Assembly (NCBI GenBank): GCA_965213735.1
Contig: CBDCAB010000006.1
Coordinates: 558,001-622,000 of the forward strand
Direction: 5' to 3'
DNA length: 64,000 bases
From: CALDTK01 sp965213735
Lineage (GTDB): Bacteria > Bacteroidota > Bacteroidia > Chitinophagales > Saprospiraceae
Part shown: positions 8,001 through 14,206 of the stretch, piece by piece
Layout: each line of letters starts with the position of its first letter
Numbering within the stretch: the first letter of the stretch is position 1
The notes under the pieces: generated by a model
Told to the model about the DNA's origin: nothing
The model's database searches: none
What the model saw: only the letters and a program-made list of their open reading frames with translations
Position numbers and translations under genes: made by a program

Positions 8001-8321
8001 ACGCTGCTTTTCAATCGCAGCTGCTTGATCGATGCCTCCTTTGTACTCAGCGTTGACGCCAGACTTCGCAGCCATCCAATTGACTGCCTCGATGAAAGTC
8101 CATCCTTTGATCTCCATGAGGAGGGCGGGCACATCAAAACCTCGCCCACAGTGCGAGTGGCAGTAGCCGTACTCACCTTTCGCTGCGAAATTAGGTCCAT
8201 CGCCCTGATGAACAGGGCAGGCGCAGCGACCATCACGATTGACTGTGATGCCAAGTGCCTCCAGCGCACGCTGCATAGGGATAGCGGCCTTGAGGGCATT
8301 GATGTTGGTGACTAAGGACAA
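5091..8321 (-). CDS. Phage primase-ATPase fusion (CHC2 zinc finger, TOPRIM, P-loop)
   Basis: This 1076-aa protein joins three parts. Residues 30-60 form a CHC2 zinc finger (CACPVHQGDG...YCHSHCGRGFD) as in DnaG primases. Residues 258-345 form a TOPRIM domain with IIVEGYWDVISL, ATCGTALTPEQAML and the metal-binding LRDADEAG. The C-terminal half has a P-loop GAPGTGKS near residue 700 and a Walker B IVWFDEY near 745, followed by a conserved-looking AAA+ core (IILSGQTQPTQDPALFSRV). It most likely primes and unwinds DNA during phage replication. The ATPase is AAA+-like (DUF927-type), not the RecA-like DnaB or T7 gp4 helicase fold. It is the largest gene of the block, and small genes flank it on both sides. 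Confidence 0.85.
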   Translation of the reverse strand: MSLVTNINALKAAIPMQRALEALGITVNRDGRCACPVHQGDGPNFAAKGEYGYCHSHCGRGFDVPALLMEIKGWTFIEAVNWMAAKSGVNAEYKGGIDQAAAIEKQRTEREMVQRGTKINDLALDYFKSLLTTTERKGRVDLDGRDVSAETLRTFDIARAPQLRGLEAFAKTKEVRPSELRELYLMVEGEDRPYEFWRQERLMFPIRDDRGWVRGFGGREKPGAGLKAKYLNSKESAVFAKAQQLYGIYENKREIRKADRAIIVEGYWDVISLHDRGIPLAVATCGTALTPEQAMLLKRHTDTAVVLRDADEAGEKAAARDVEILLDRGFHVQVGFLPKGDDPCSFVRYSDIDPAKEFDQRKPIAPRKGQRKMEMFLDNSLHDGLEWVVTRNLNVRDVKSAEIANRLAGKLIASIDNEVRRSMYLDRLCGKDKPLATGRSTISSLVSKLRSKRAGSANKLSGDQESSITQYSLYEKSNCYYATTNSDDEGLRISNFVLKPLMLVIGHEDSHRLVEIRNIFGASVIRPISSHDFTEFGTIKKAVESQGNYVFNEHARPEHWIRVKRLIYDKSAAAYPLPTLGWNPAGFYAWANGLSIEGKFFPINEYGIVKHKERQYFLPTHSKIGDPLAEADQKDDFAEAFVFKSGGLPVSCKEWELHLNLVFEDYGPVGLAYFLAALNRTVIYKRLSFFPHLNLFGAPGTGKSYLGWALKAPFGKARQPLHVVHSTNVAFYREMAKARDAIVWFDEYSNQVPYERVEALKSAYDGVGRVKGVATTDNSTVRTAVNSAIILSGQTQPTQDPALFSRVISLSFRPRTYTEQQLANAQQLKDLEESGRLTHITQECLSHRDTFDRAIDKELDYWNRALKAAWPEGVKPDERLIKNYSVLLATANIYSREQVISMDVTTALLPICIKLAAEQATTMSEENDTGVWWDFIAYAIGTHDMRVDNDFKVIDPGTSLQVIDAEGAKVVVEAKMGERLIAIRIDPAFRIYRERLRKENQTGGLNKQAIVHYLKHTPAYAGYSKSLRVGKRVVSCHLFHLNQLPDQLGLLEAASLQDSNPGIVGPTIPEGKEMPF

Positions 8322-8370
8322 GGAGTGTTTGTGTAGTAGTGTTGGCGTGTGAGGGGTGGTACAGTGGCTT

Positions 8371-8709
8371 CTAGAGAATAACTTCAGGTATAGGCTCGCC
8401 TCGGGCTACTGCTATATGGTGCAGTGAGTCGAGCGATATGCTGAGCCATGCACGAAATTTGTCGACGGCTGCCATGGCCCACTCTGCTGTGGTGTAGCGC
8501 CACTCGGCGCCGGGGCCATTAACCACGTGCTCCACTTCTGCTGTGCTGCGCTTGCCGTAGCTGATGGGTATGCCTTCGCCATCAACTACGTGCAAGCCCC
8601 AGTAGCCCCAGGACGTGAGCACACCTTGGTTGTTGACGTGGGGGATGTAGAGGCCTATCACTTTTTGATTAGTGGTGCGGAGGATGGGGCGTAGTTCGAG
8701 TTGAAGCAT
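8371..8709 (-). CDS. Phage hypothetical protein
   Basis: The ATG at 8709 (MLQLELRPILRTTNQK) is preferred over the longer frame to 8958, since the extension overlaps the upstream gene and is Ala/Pro-rich. The 112-aa product contains VIGLYIPHVNNQG and YWGLHVVDGEGIP, then a helical C-terminal part with AMAAVDKFRAWLSIS. It appears globular, but I do not recognise the family. It sits 49 bases upstream of the primase gene. Confidence 0.6.
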   Translation of the reverse strand: MLQLELRPILRTTNQKVIGLYIPHVNNQGVLTSWGYWGLHVVDGEGIPISYGKRSTAEVEHVVNGPGAEWRYTTAEWAMAAVDKFRAWLSISLDSLHHIAVARGEPIPEVIL

Positions 8710-8719
8710 GGGGATTGGG

Positions 8720-9172
8720 TTAAGCTGCTGGGCGGCTGTTTGATTTGCAGGCGCGGCGGGCGATGGCGGCGGCAGCTCGCCGAGCAGCACGGCCTTTGCC
8801 GCGGCTACCTCGCTGGTGGTTGCGCTGGCTAGGGGTTGCCTGCCGGACATGCAGGGCGATGTGGAGCAGTAGTTTTGTGTACCGATGCTCGAGATCTTTG
8901 CGGCAGCTCTCGTACTGCAGATCGGTGTAGTTGCCGTGAGTGCGAGTAGCAACTTCATCTGCTAGGGCGTCGATCCAGTCGCTGAGTCGCATTGCGGTGT
9001 GACGGCGAGTGATGCGGTCGATGCACATGCCTGGCTGAGTCTCATCAAAATTCGAGACTGCTATTTGCCAATGAGGCTGTTCCTTATTATCTATAGAGCA
9101 GGTGTAGATGTACTTGCGCTGCTTCGATAGCTCTATGGATGTGCTGATATCTGGGGCGGGTCGATTTCTCAT
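8720..9172 (-). CDS. Phage hypothetical protein with basic Ala/Arg tail
   Basis: This 150-aa protein has an N-terminal globular part (IYTCSIDNKEQPHWQIAVSNF) and ends in a strongly basic tail rich in RGKGRAARRAAAAIARRA, suggesting nucleic-acid contact. Family unknown. Its start overlaps the stop of the upstream gene as ATGA. Confidence 0.6.
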   Translation of the reverse strand: MRNRPAPDISTSIELSKQRKYIYTCSIDNKEQPHWQIAVSNFDETQPGMCIDRITRRHTAMRLSDWIDALADEVATRTHGNYTDLQYESCRKDLEHRYTKLLLHIALHVRQATPSQRNHQRGSRGKGRAARRAAAAIARRACKSNSRPAA

Positions 9173-9543
9173 TTCTGATGCACTTTTATTGATGTAGCTG
9201 GGCGAAACATTTCACGTCTTATGTCTTCACGATCGTTGCGATAGTCGACTACCATCTTCACGAATTGCCGCCTGAGGTGTAGCTCTATCTTGTTCCGACC
9301 CTGATGCGATAGGTTTTGCATATAGCTAATCTTTATAGCCAATGCTGAGAGCCACTTGCTGATAGCATCGCGACCTGGATTGTGGGTTTGTTCGACACTT
9401 CGGATATTGTAATGATGATCGACATAGCAGCCTTTGTGGACGTCGTAGGCAGCTACGTAGATGGTGTAGCTCCTCGTGGAGTCGGGGTAGAGCTGCGCTT
9501 TGAAGGAAAGCTCTACGAGGTGGGGGGTAGGGCAATCAATCAT
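9169..9543 (-). CDS. Phage hypothetical protein
   Basis: This 124-aa protein has a beta-like N-terminal half (PHLVELSFKAQLYPDSTR, YTIYVAAYDVHKGCYVDHHY) and a basic helical C-terminal half (HQGRNKIELHLRRQFVKMVVDYRNDREDIRREMF). It shares general size and fold pattern with the next gene, and the two may be paralogues or partners, but sequence similarity is weak. Family unknown. It is joined by ATGA overlap to the downstream gene. Confidence 0.6.
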   Translation of the reverse strand: MIDCPTPHLVELSFKAQLYPDSTRSYTIYVAAYDVHKGCYVDHHYNIRSVEQTHNPGRDAISKWLSALAIKISYMQNLSHQGRNKIELHLRRQFVKMVVDYRNDREDIRREMFRPATSIKVHQK

Positions 9544-9589
9544 TTTGGAGAATTGGGCATGAGGGTAAGGGTTTGATTAGGAAGGAGCT

Positions 9590-10018
9590 TTACAATTTGC
9601 TATTATCAGTATGCCAAGGCCAATCATCCCATGGCAAGTCATCATCACCTTGCAAGATCGACACGTATGTGTTGTTATCATCAGGGTTATTATGTTGAAT
9701 AGTTGTGATTGGCTGAACGTATTCATCCGTAACACCAATAGCTTCCTTTTTATAGGGCAGGCTATCCAAACGTTTGAACATATCGTTGATTGACGCTGGC
9801 ACTATTCGAGGTACAACTCCAATTCCTTCTATCCAATCGCCGACCCCAAATTGTCGATGGATGTAAACCAGTTGGCGAATTAGATCTTCAGGCGAGTCTA
9901 GCCCTCCTATCGAGGAATTATAGGCCTCGACCCATTCAGTAGTTAATTTGTCGTAGTCGATTTCATATTCGACTACGTAGCTGAGCTCTACTTCGACTTT
10001 ATATCTCTTCTTGCTCAT
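9590..10018 (-). CDS. Phage hypothetical acidic protein
   Basis: The start at 10018 (MSKKRYKVEVELSYVVEYEIDYDKL) falls inside the end of the upstream gene (20-base overlap) and gives 142 aa. The N-terminus is a beta-strand-like alternation, the middle contains LIRQLVYIHRQFGVGDWIEGIG, and the C-terminus is acidic and Trp-rich (DDDLPWDDWPWHTDNSKL). Family unknown. Confidence 0.6.
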   Translation of the reverse strand: MSKKRYKVEVELSYVVEYEIDYDKLTTEWVEAYNSSIGGLDSPEDLIRQLVYIHRQFGVGDWIEGIGVVPRIVPASINDMFKRLDSLPYKKEAIGVTDEYVQPITTIQHNNPDDNNTYVSILQGDDDLPWDDWPWHTDNSKL

Positions 10019-10280
10019 GTTGTAGTTGTTTTTGCAGCTCAAGCGCCAATAGCTCGAGCTGCTCGAGGAAGTTGGGAGGGAAAGGGACGGCCTCCATAAC
10101 TTGGAGGGCCGCGCCTGGCAGTTGCTCGGAGGTGAGGATGATTTCACTGGAGAGATTGCCAGTTTCTTTGTGTAGCAAGACATGTATCCAGGTATCGGGC
10201 CGCGCTGTGCGGCACACGATGCTGTGCTGGTAGGTGCCTTTGAGCAGGAGCACTTCGTTGTCGGCGAGTTGGCTAATCAT
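9999..10280 (-). CDS. Phage hypothetical protein
   Basis: This 93-aa protein has a beta-rich N-terminal part (NEVLLLKGTYQHSIVCRT, WIHVLLHKETG) and a C-terminal helix rich in Leu/Gln/Glu (FLEQLELLALELQKQLQHEQEEI) that could form a coiled coil. Its ATG overlaps the stop of the small membrane ORF before it within CATGATTAGC. Family unknown. Confidence 0.6.
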   Translation of the reverse strand: MISQLADNEVLLLKGTYQHSIVCRTARPDTWIHVLLHKETGNLSSEIILTSEQLPGAALQVMEAVPFPPNFLEQLELLALELQKQLQHEQEEI

Positions 10281-10365
10281 GGCGCCGGCTTGAGCGAATC
10301 ATGAAAGCAAAGCCCCACACGATGCCGATCACCATTAGCGCAAACCATCCGAACTCGCTAATCAT
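10273..10365 (-). CDS. 30-aa single-span membrane peptide
   Basis: The frame MISEFGWFALMVIGIVWGFAF followed by MIRSSRRHD encodes one hydrophobic span (residues 5-22) and a basic tail, as in very small phage membrane proteins. It begins inside the stop of the preceding ORF and ends inside the start of the next gene, using the same overlap string CATGATTAGC both times. The repeated overlap and the membrane character argue that it is translated. Confidence 0.5.
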   Translation of the reverse strand: MISEFGWFALMVIGIVWGFAFMIRSSRRHD

Positions 10366-10534
10366 GCTGGTACCTGATTTGGGGGAATTCCTCAGCGTCG
10401 GTATCCTCAGCTGGGGTGCCTGCATCGCGTTGGCGATCGCGCGCAGTTATCTCTTCCCATTGCGCCGCGGCAATGCCTGCTAATAGCAGTAAGAGAAGCC
10501 CAGCAATGAATTTGGTGTAGAGTGCTATTAGCAT
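10358..10534 (-). CDS. 58-aa small membrane or secreted protein
   Basis: The frame starts MLIALYTKFIAGLLLLLLAG with IAAAQ after it: a hydrophobic N-terminal segment of about 20 residues, followed by a charged C-terminal part (EEITARDRQRDAGTPAEDTDAEE). It could be a membrane anchor or a signal peptide with a short mature part; a phage spanin- or Rz-like role is possible but unsupported. It overlaps the next ORF by eight bases. Confidence 0.5.
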   Translation of the reverse strand: MLIALYTKFIAGLLLLLLAGIAAAQWEEITARDRQRDAGTPAEDTDAEEFPQIRYQHD

Positions 10535-10644
10535 AGTGAAGTGTTGAGCTACTCGCTATGGATTAGTTGCGAAGCGGTAGCGCCTACCTGCGAAGGGTAG
10601 GGTGGTTGATGCGCTGCCACCTGGTGGCGAGCTTTGGGAGAGTT

Positions 10645-10697
10645 GTGTTTCAAAATCTGGGAGGCTTCGTAAAACCTCCCGGTGCACTATGAAACAC
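10645..10697. repeat. Nested inverted repeat in phage leader
   Basis: An outer 8-bp pair GTGTTTCA (10645-10652) / TGAAACAC (10690-10697) encloses an inner 6-bp pair GGGAGG (10659-10664) / CCTCCC (10675-10680). It lies in the 242-base spacer (10535-10776) between the Cro-like gene and the first downstream ORF, where phages place early terminators, nut-like sites or operators. No other gene is seen in that spacer. Confidence 0.5.
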
Positions 10698-10776
10698 TAA
10701 GTTTTTATGGGAAAAGTGGGCGCCGGATGCTTATAAGCTCTAAATCCAAGCGCCCAACCAAACCCAGAAGTGAGTT

Positions 10777-11040
10777 TTAGGCGGCTTCGCGATAATCCTC
10801 CGGATTGAGGAGTTGATCGCGGCGCGAAGCATGCGCTTCTTCCTCTTTCATCGATTGCTCAATGAGGTCTAGCGCAGCGGCCTCGAAGCGTCTACTCATT
10901 GGCGTGCGCCCGCTGAAGACATGGCTGACGGATGATTCGGATTGTCCGAGCTTCTTGGCTAACTGATTTTTCGGGATTTCTAGATCCTTAAACCGCTGCT
11001 CTATCTGAGCTACAAAAGTGGAGGTGTCACTTGCTTCCAT
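10777..11040 (-). CDS. Cro-like HTH_XRE regulator
   Basis: The ATG at 11040 (MEASDTSTFVAQIEQRF) is chosen because longer starts would run through the opposing repressor gene. The 87-aa product has a helix-turn-helix of the XRE/Cro type: PKNQLAKKLGQSESSVSHVFSG at residues 24-45, then the usual stabilising helix. It is transcribed away from the S24 repressor across a 57-base gap, which is the classic cI/cro layout. It probably controls leftward early transcription. A chromosomal antitoxin-type XRE protein is the main alternative. Confidence 0.75.
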   Translation of the reverse strand: MEASDTSTFVAQIEQRFKDLEIPKNQLAKKLGQSESSVSHVFSGRTPMSRRFEAAALDLIEQSMKEEEAHASRRDQLLNPEDYREAA

Positions 11041-11097
11041 GTAAAGCGTTGTTAAGTTGTGGTAAGGTGGCGCTAAAGTGAACCTAAAAATCTGTTC
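11041..11097. promoter_or_regulatory. Divergent operator/promoter region of the phage switch
   Basis: This 57-base gap separates divergent starts of the Cro-like gene and the S24 repressor. It contains two spaced copies of a similar string (GTTGTTAAG and TTGTGGTAAG), possible operator half sites. No clear TAnnTTTG element is visible on either strand. Confidence 0.5.
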
Positions 11098-11781
11098 ATG
11101 CAACTTTTGGACACTGAAATTTTGAGTCAAGGGGACAGACTGAGAGGCTTTTTGCGTCAGAACGAGGTGAGTGCCAGGCATTTAGCCAAAAAGATTGGTG
11201 TGTCTCCAAATACTGTTAATGCCGCCGTCAACGATCAAAACAGTCCGCGGACAGATTTTTGGATCAAGCTTCATGAGGTTTTCCCTGATGCTGACTTGCA
11301 CTACCTGTTGACGGGGGAGGCTCGGAGTAGCGATGAGTTTGGAGGCAGTTTGAGTGCGCCCGTAGCGCCTGTGGCTCCAATGCGGCTCTGGGTCGCCCAT
11401 GCTGGCGACACTATTGAGATGGAGGCCTTGGATCACTTTTTCGACTTGGATATCACTGAAGATTACCCGGATGTGTCGGGTTGGGAAAAGTGCAGCTTTT
11501 TAATTCAGGGGGAAAGCATGAGCCCAACTATCGAGCATGGTGAGGTAGTAATGGCAGAGCGTGTCCAACGTGATGAAGATTATGTAGATGGTGCTGTCTA
11601 CATGCTTCGTGTAGAGGGCGTAATGGTGTGTAAGCGTGTCTATATCGACGATGGTGATCGTACGCTTTTCACATTGGTATCTGACAATCCTGTTCACAGA
11701 GATCGACGTGTGGAGCAGAGCGCGGTGATGCTCTGGCGCGTACGCCATCGCATCACGAATAAAAACCTTGGAGGTCTTTAA
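11098..11781 (+). CDS. CI-like repressor with S24 (LexA-type) peptidase domain
   Basis: This 227-aa protein has an N-terminal HTH (residues 23-45, VSARHLAKKIGVSPNTVNAA) and a C-terminal S24 peptidase domain. The catalytic Ser lies in FLIQGESMSPTIEHGEVVMA (near residue 142), and the general-base Lys in MVCKRVYI. Such proteins repress phage lytic promoters and cleave themselves when RecA filaments form after DNA damage. The domain order, length and divergent Cro-like neighbour fit an SOS-inducible prophage repressor. The Ala-Gly cleavage pair is probably AHAG near residue 101, by position only. Confidence 0.85.
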   Translation: MQLLDTEILSQGDRLRGFLRQNEVSARHLAKKIGVSPNTVNAAVNDQNSPRTDFWIKLHEVFPDADLHYLLTGEARSSDEFGGSLSAPVAPVAPMRLWVAHAGDTIEMEALDHFFDLDITEDYPDVSGWEKCSFLIQGESMSPTIEHGEVVMAERVQRDEDYVDGAVYMLRVEGVMVCKRVYIDDGDRTLFTLVSDNPVHRDRRVEQSAVMLWRVRHRITNKNLGGL

Positions 11782-11802
11782 TAAAAAACAAAACAAACTG
11801 AA

Positions 11803-12477
11803 ATGAAAGGAATTTTTAAGTGGGGCGGTATTGGCTGCTTAGGTTTGATAGTCCTATCGGCGATTTTCGCAGCGCTAGGAATAACGGGCAGCGACGACGA
11901 TGCAGTCGTTGAAGAAACTGAGGCTGTCGTAGTGGACCCGCGTGTAGCTGCGTTGGAAGCTGAACGCGCTGACAGTGTAGCTGAAGCGCGTCGGATGTCG
12001 CGAATTGCTGCTATTGAAGACCTAAAGGGCTTCAAGTCTACTGAAGACGAGTTTTCTTCCACAGCATTTTACAGCGATAATCGCACACCGAAGTATACTT
12101 CAGTGGATTTTATCTATCCATATATCGGCAAGTCTGGAGAAAACTACTTTCTCCGGATGAAGATGCAGTACTCTGCGGACGATTGGCTCTTTATTGAAAA
12201 TGCTCAGTTCCTAGTAGACGGAGAAGTAGTAGGCAGCATCTCAGGCAGCTGGGAGCGTGACAACTCTGGAGGCCAAATATGGGAGTACCTAGATGTTTTG
12301 GCTAAGCAAAAGGAGCGGGCATTGATGATTCTCATCGCCAACTCCGAAGTTGCCAAGGTGCGCTACAACGGCCGTCAGTACCACAATGACCGAACAATCA
12401 CGGCAAAGGAGAAAGCCATCATGCGCCGGACACTCGATGTGTTCAAAGGGTTGAATGGCGATTTGCTCGGCGACTGA
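11803..12477 (+). CDS. Membrane-anchored hypothetical protein beside the repressor
   Basis: This 224-aa protein has an N-terminal membrane span (residues 7-27, WGGIGCLGLIVLSAIFAALG), an acidic linker, a short coiled-coil stretch (VAALEAERADSVAEARRM), and a soluble domain of about 150 residues. It lies 21 bases after the repressor in the same direction and is preceded by an A-rich leader, so it is probably a lysogenic gene expressed from the prophage, perhaps a conversion or exclusion factor; that role is inference. I recognise no family. Confidence 0.65.
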   Translation: MKGIFKWGGIGCLGLIVLSAIFAALGITGSDDDAVVEETEAVVVDPRVAALEAERADSVAEARRMSRIAAIEDLKGFKSTEDEFSSTAFYSDNRTPKYTSVDFIYPYIGKSGENYFLRMKMQYSADDWLFIENAQFLVDGEVVGSISGSWERDNSGGQIWEYLDVLAKQKERALMILIANSEVAKVRYNGRQYHNDRTITAKEKAIMRRTLDVFKGLNGDLLGD

Positions 12478-12505
12478 CTCTGCCGGACTCTGCCAAAACT
12501 CTGCC
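12477..12505 (+). repeat. Three direct copies of ACTCTGCC
   Basis: ACTCTGCC occurs at 12477, 12487 and 12498, with 2-3 base spacers. It begins at the last base of the upstream coding sequence, at the likely edge of the phage-like element. Nothing else is recognised in 12506-12602. Confidence 0.4.
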
Positions 12506-12602
12506 AGAGCGACTGGCTACAACTACTCATCAATTCAATAAAAGCAGGGCGTGAATGTCGTGATGTGGCGGTTTGGGAATCCGGTATTCTCCACCACTCA
12601 CG

Positions 12603-12629
12603 AGAGGCAGCTCCACCCGAGCTGCCTCT
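12603..12629 (+). terminator. Hairpin, possible terminator
   Basis: A perfect 11-bp stem (AGAGGCAGCTC, 12603-12613, with 12619-12629) around a 5-base loop, followed by TTGCAT. The U-run is weak, so it may act with Rho or be purely structural. It sits between the membrane protein gene and the spondin-domain gene. Confidence 0.5.
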
Positions 12630-12711
12630 TTGCATATAACCGTGTCTGAGCAGCGAGGCAACCATTTCTACAGCGAAGCGGGTATAGGGAGTAAAGAACA
12701 AACCCCCTTAC

Positions 12712-14106
12712 ATGACTCCTTTCCGAATTCTCTTGCTCCTACTCTGTAGCTGCGCATTCGTAGCCTGTGATGACGATGATGACGCTATAAGCGACAACAC
12801 GCAGCGTTTTCAGGTAACTATAGAAAACCTCACCGCTCCAGCCACCTTTGCTCAAAGCGGATCCTTCAGTATGCCAGTTGGTTCTAGCTCGGCGGGACCT
12901 ATCTTTCCTGGTGATACATACGAGTTCACCATCAATGCTGGACCTCATGTCACCCCAATGGATGGTGGCACGCGCTTGTCATTTGCAACCATGTTCGTGC
13001 AGTCGAACGACCTCTTCATCGCACCCGATCCAAGTGGCATCGAACTCTACGACGGCAGCGGTAACCCCATCGGCAACGGTAGCGCAGTTGATGTTACCGA
13101 TCAGCTATCTATCTGGGATGCAGGCACGGAAGTGAATACCGTCACCGGAAGCGACGATCAAAAGCCGCAGCAGCCACCGATGGGCGAAGACATTGGTACA
13201 GACGAAAATGGTGTGGTTACTAAAATAACCAACAACTCAGATGGGGTAAATGTCATCCCAGATGTGGGCGAGGTTATACGCATGACCATTGAAAATACAG
13301 GTGGCTCTAATTTCCGCGTCCGGATCACTAATGCCTCCACCTCAAACACCATTGCTACTCCCGCACAAGGCGGTGGCACGCGAGCAGCGGTACCTATGTC
13401 GCCAGGTGTGTGGGGTGTGCACACCACCGACAACCCGCTCTTTACCCCCGGTGAGGCCGCTTCAGAAGGGCTGGAAAATATTGCTGAGGATGGCTTCATT
13501 GATGTTGCAAGTTCAGAAGTCATGTCCGCGACCGGACTAGTTGTGCCACTCTCTCCCGGCGTTTGGGCGGTGCATGATCAGGGCATTATGCCACTTTACA
13601 ATGTAGGCTCTGCTGATTTTGCGGAAGGCCTGGAGGCCATTGCCGAAGATGGCATACCTACAGAGGCGGGAGCTACACTCGAAGCTAAGTCTGGCGTCGA
13701 GACGAGCGGAATTATCAATACCCCAGTAGGTGCATCTTCACCCGCTCCAATCGGTCCAGGTGCTAGCTACCAATTTAGCTTTGACGCTGAGCCTGGCGAT
13801 CGACTTTCTATAGCTACCATGTATGTGCAGAGTAACGACTGGTTCTACGGTTTCGAGTCTGATGGAATCGCCCTCTTCAATGGCGACGATGCCATCAGCG
13901 GCGACGTTACCTCCATGCTCGAGCTCTACGATGCCGGTACAGAAGGTGATGAGTATCCCGGAGCTGGCCTTAATCAGGTAATCCGCCAATCAGCACCGAA
14001 TACAGGTCCTGATGATCCTAACGACACCGTGCGTGCAGTAAGTGGAGCTCCTGATATCGTTGCTAACACAGCCTCAGTCATTCGTGTAACAGTGACGGCT
14101 CAGTAG
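12712..14106 (+). CDS. Spondin-domain lipoprotein, two tandem domains
   Basis: This 464-aa protein starts with an SPII signal (lipobox FVAC, Cys19) followed by DDDDDAISD. Two spondin-N-like domains follow, the first around residues 30-150 and the second around 340-460. Each has the pattern GPIFPGDTYEF / APIGPGASYQF, then LSFATMFVQSNDLF / LSIATMYVQSNDWF, then LYDAGTE. The central part holds two shorter repeats of the form VPLSPGVWAVH..GLEAIAEDG, a pattern common in spondin-domain proteins. It should be a surface-anchored protein of unknown ligand. It ends in a shared terminator opposite priA. Confidence 0.75.
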   Translation: MTPFRILLLLLCSCAFVACDDDDDAISDNTQRFQVTIENLTAPATFAQSGSFSMPVGSSSAGPIFPGDTYEFTINAGPHVTPMDGGTRLSFATMFVQSNDLFIAPDPSGIELYDGSGNPIGNGSAVDVTDQLSIWDAGTEVNTVTGSDDQKPQQPPMGEDIGTDENGVVTKITNNSDGVNVIPDVGEVIRMTIENTGGSNFRVRITNASTSNTIATPAQGGGTRAAVPMSPGVWGVHTTDNPLFTPGEAASEGLENIAEDGFIDVASSEVMSATGLVVPLSPGVWAVHDQGIMPLYNVGSADFAEGLEAIAEDGIPTEAGATLEAKSGVETSGIINTPVGASSPAPIGPGASYQFSFDAEPGDRLSIATMYVQSNDWFYGFESDGIALFNGDDAISGDVTSMLELYDAGTEGDEYPGAGLNQVIRQSAPNTGPDDPNDTVRAVSGAPDIVANTASVIRVTVTAQ

Positions 14107-14132
14107 TTTTTTCGCGATTACTCAAAACCGTT

Positions 14133-14167
14133 CAGACGCCTCGCAAGCTTAGTTTGTGAGGCGTCTG
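14133..14167. terminator. Bidirectional terminator between spondin gene and priA
   Basis: A 10-bp perfect stem CAGACGCCTC (14133-14142) / GAGGCGTCTG (14158-14167) with a short inner extension lies between convergent genes. GTTTT follows on the plus side; on the minus side the hairpin is followed by AACGGTTTTG. It can serve both strands. Confidence 0.7.
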
Positions 14168-14206
14168 TGCGTTTTAAGTGAAGGCGTCTAGGCTGATTTT
14201 AATACG

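Noticed and set aside
10301..10483. Plus-strand 60-aa frame
   Set aside because: Antisense to the two overlapping small membrane ORFs, which fit the operon direction and overlap pattern.
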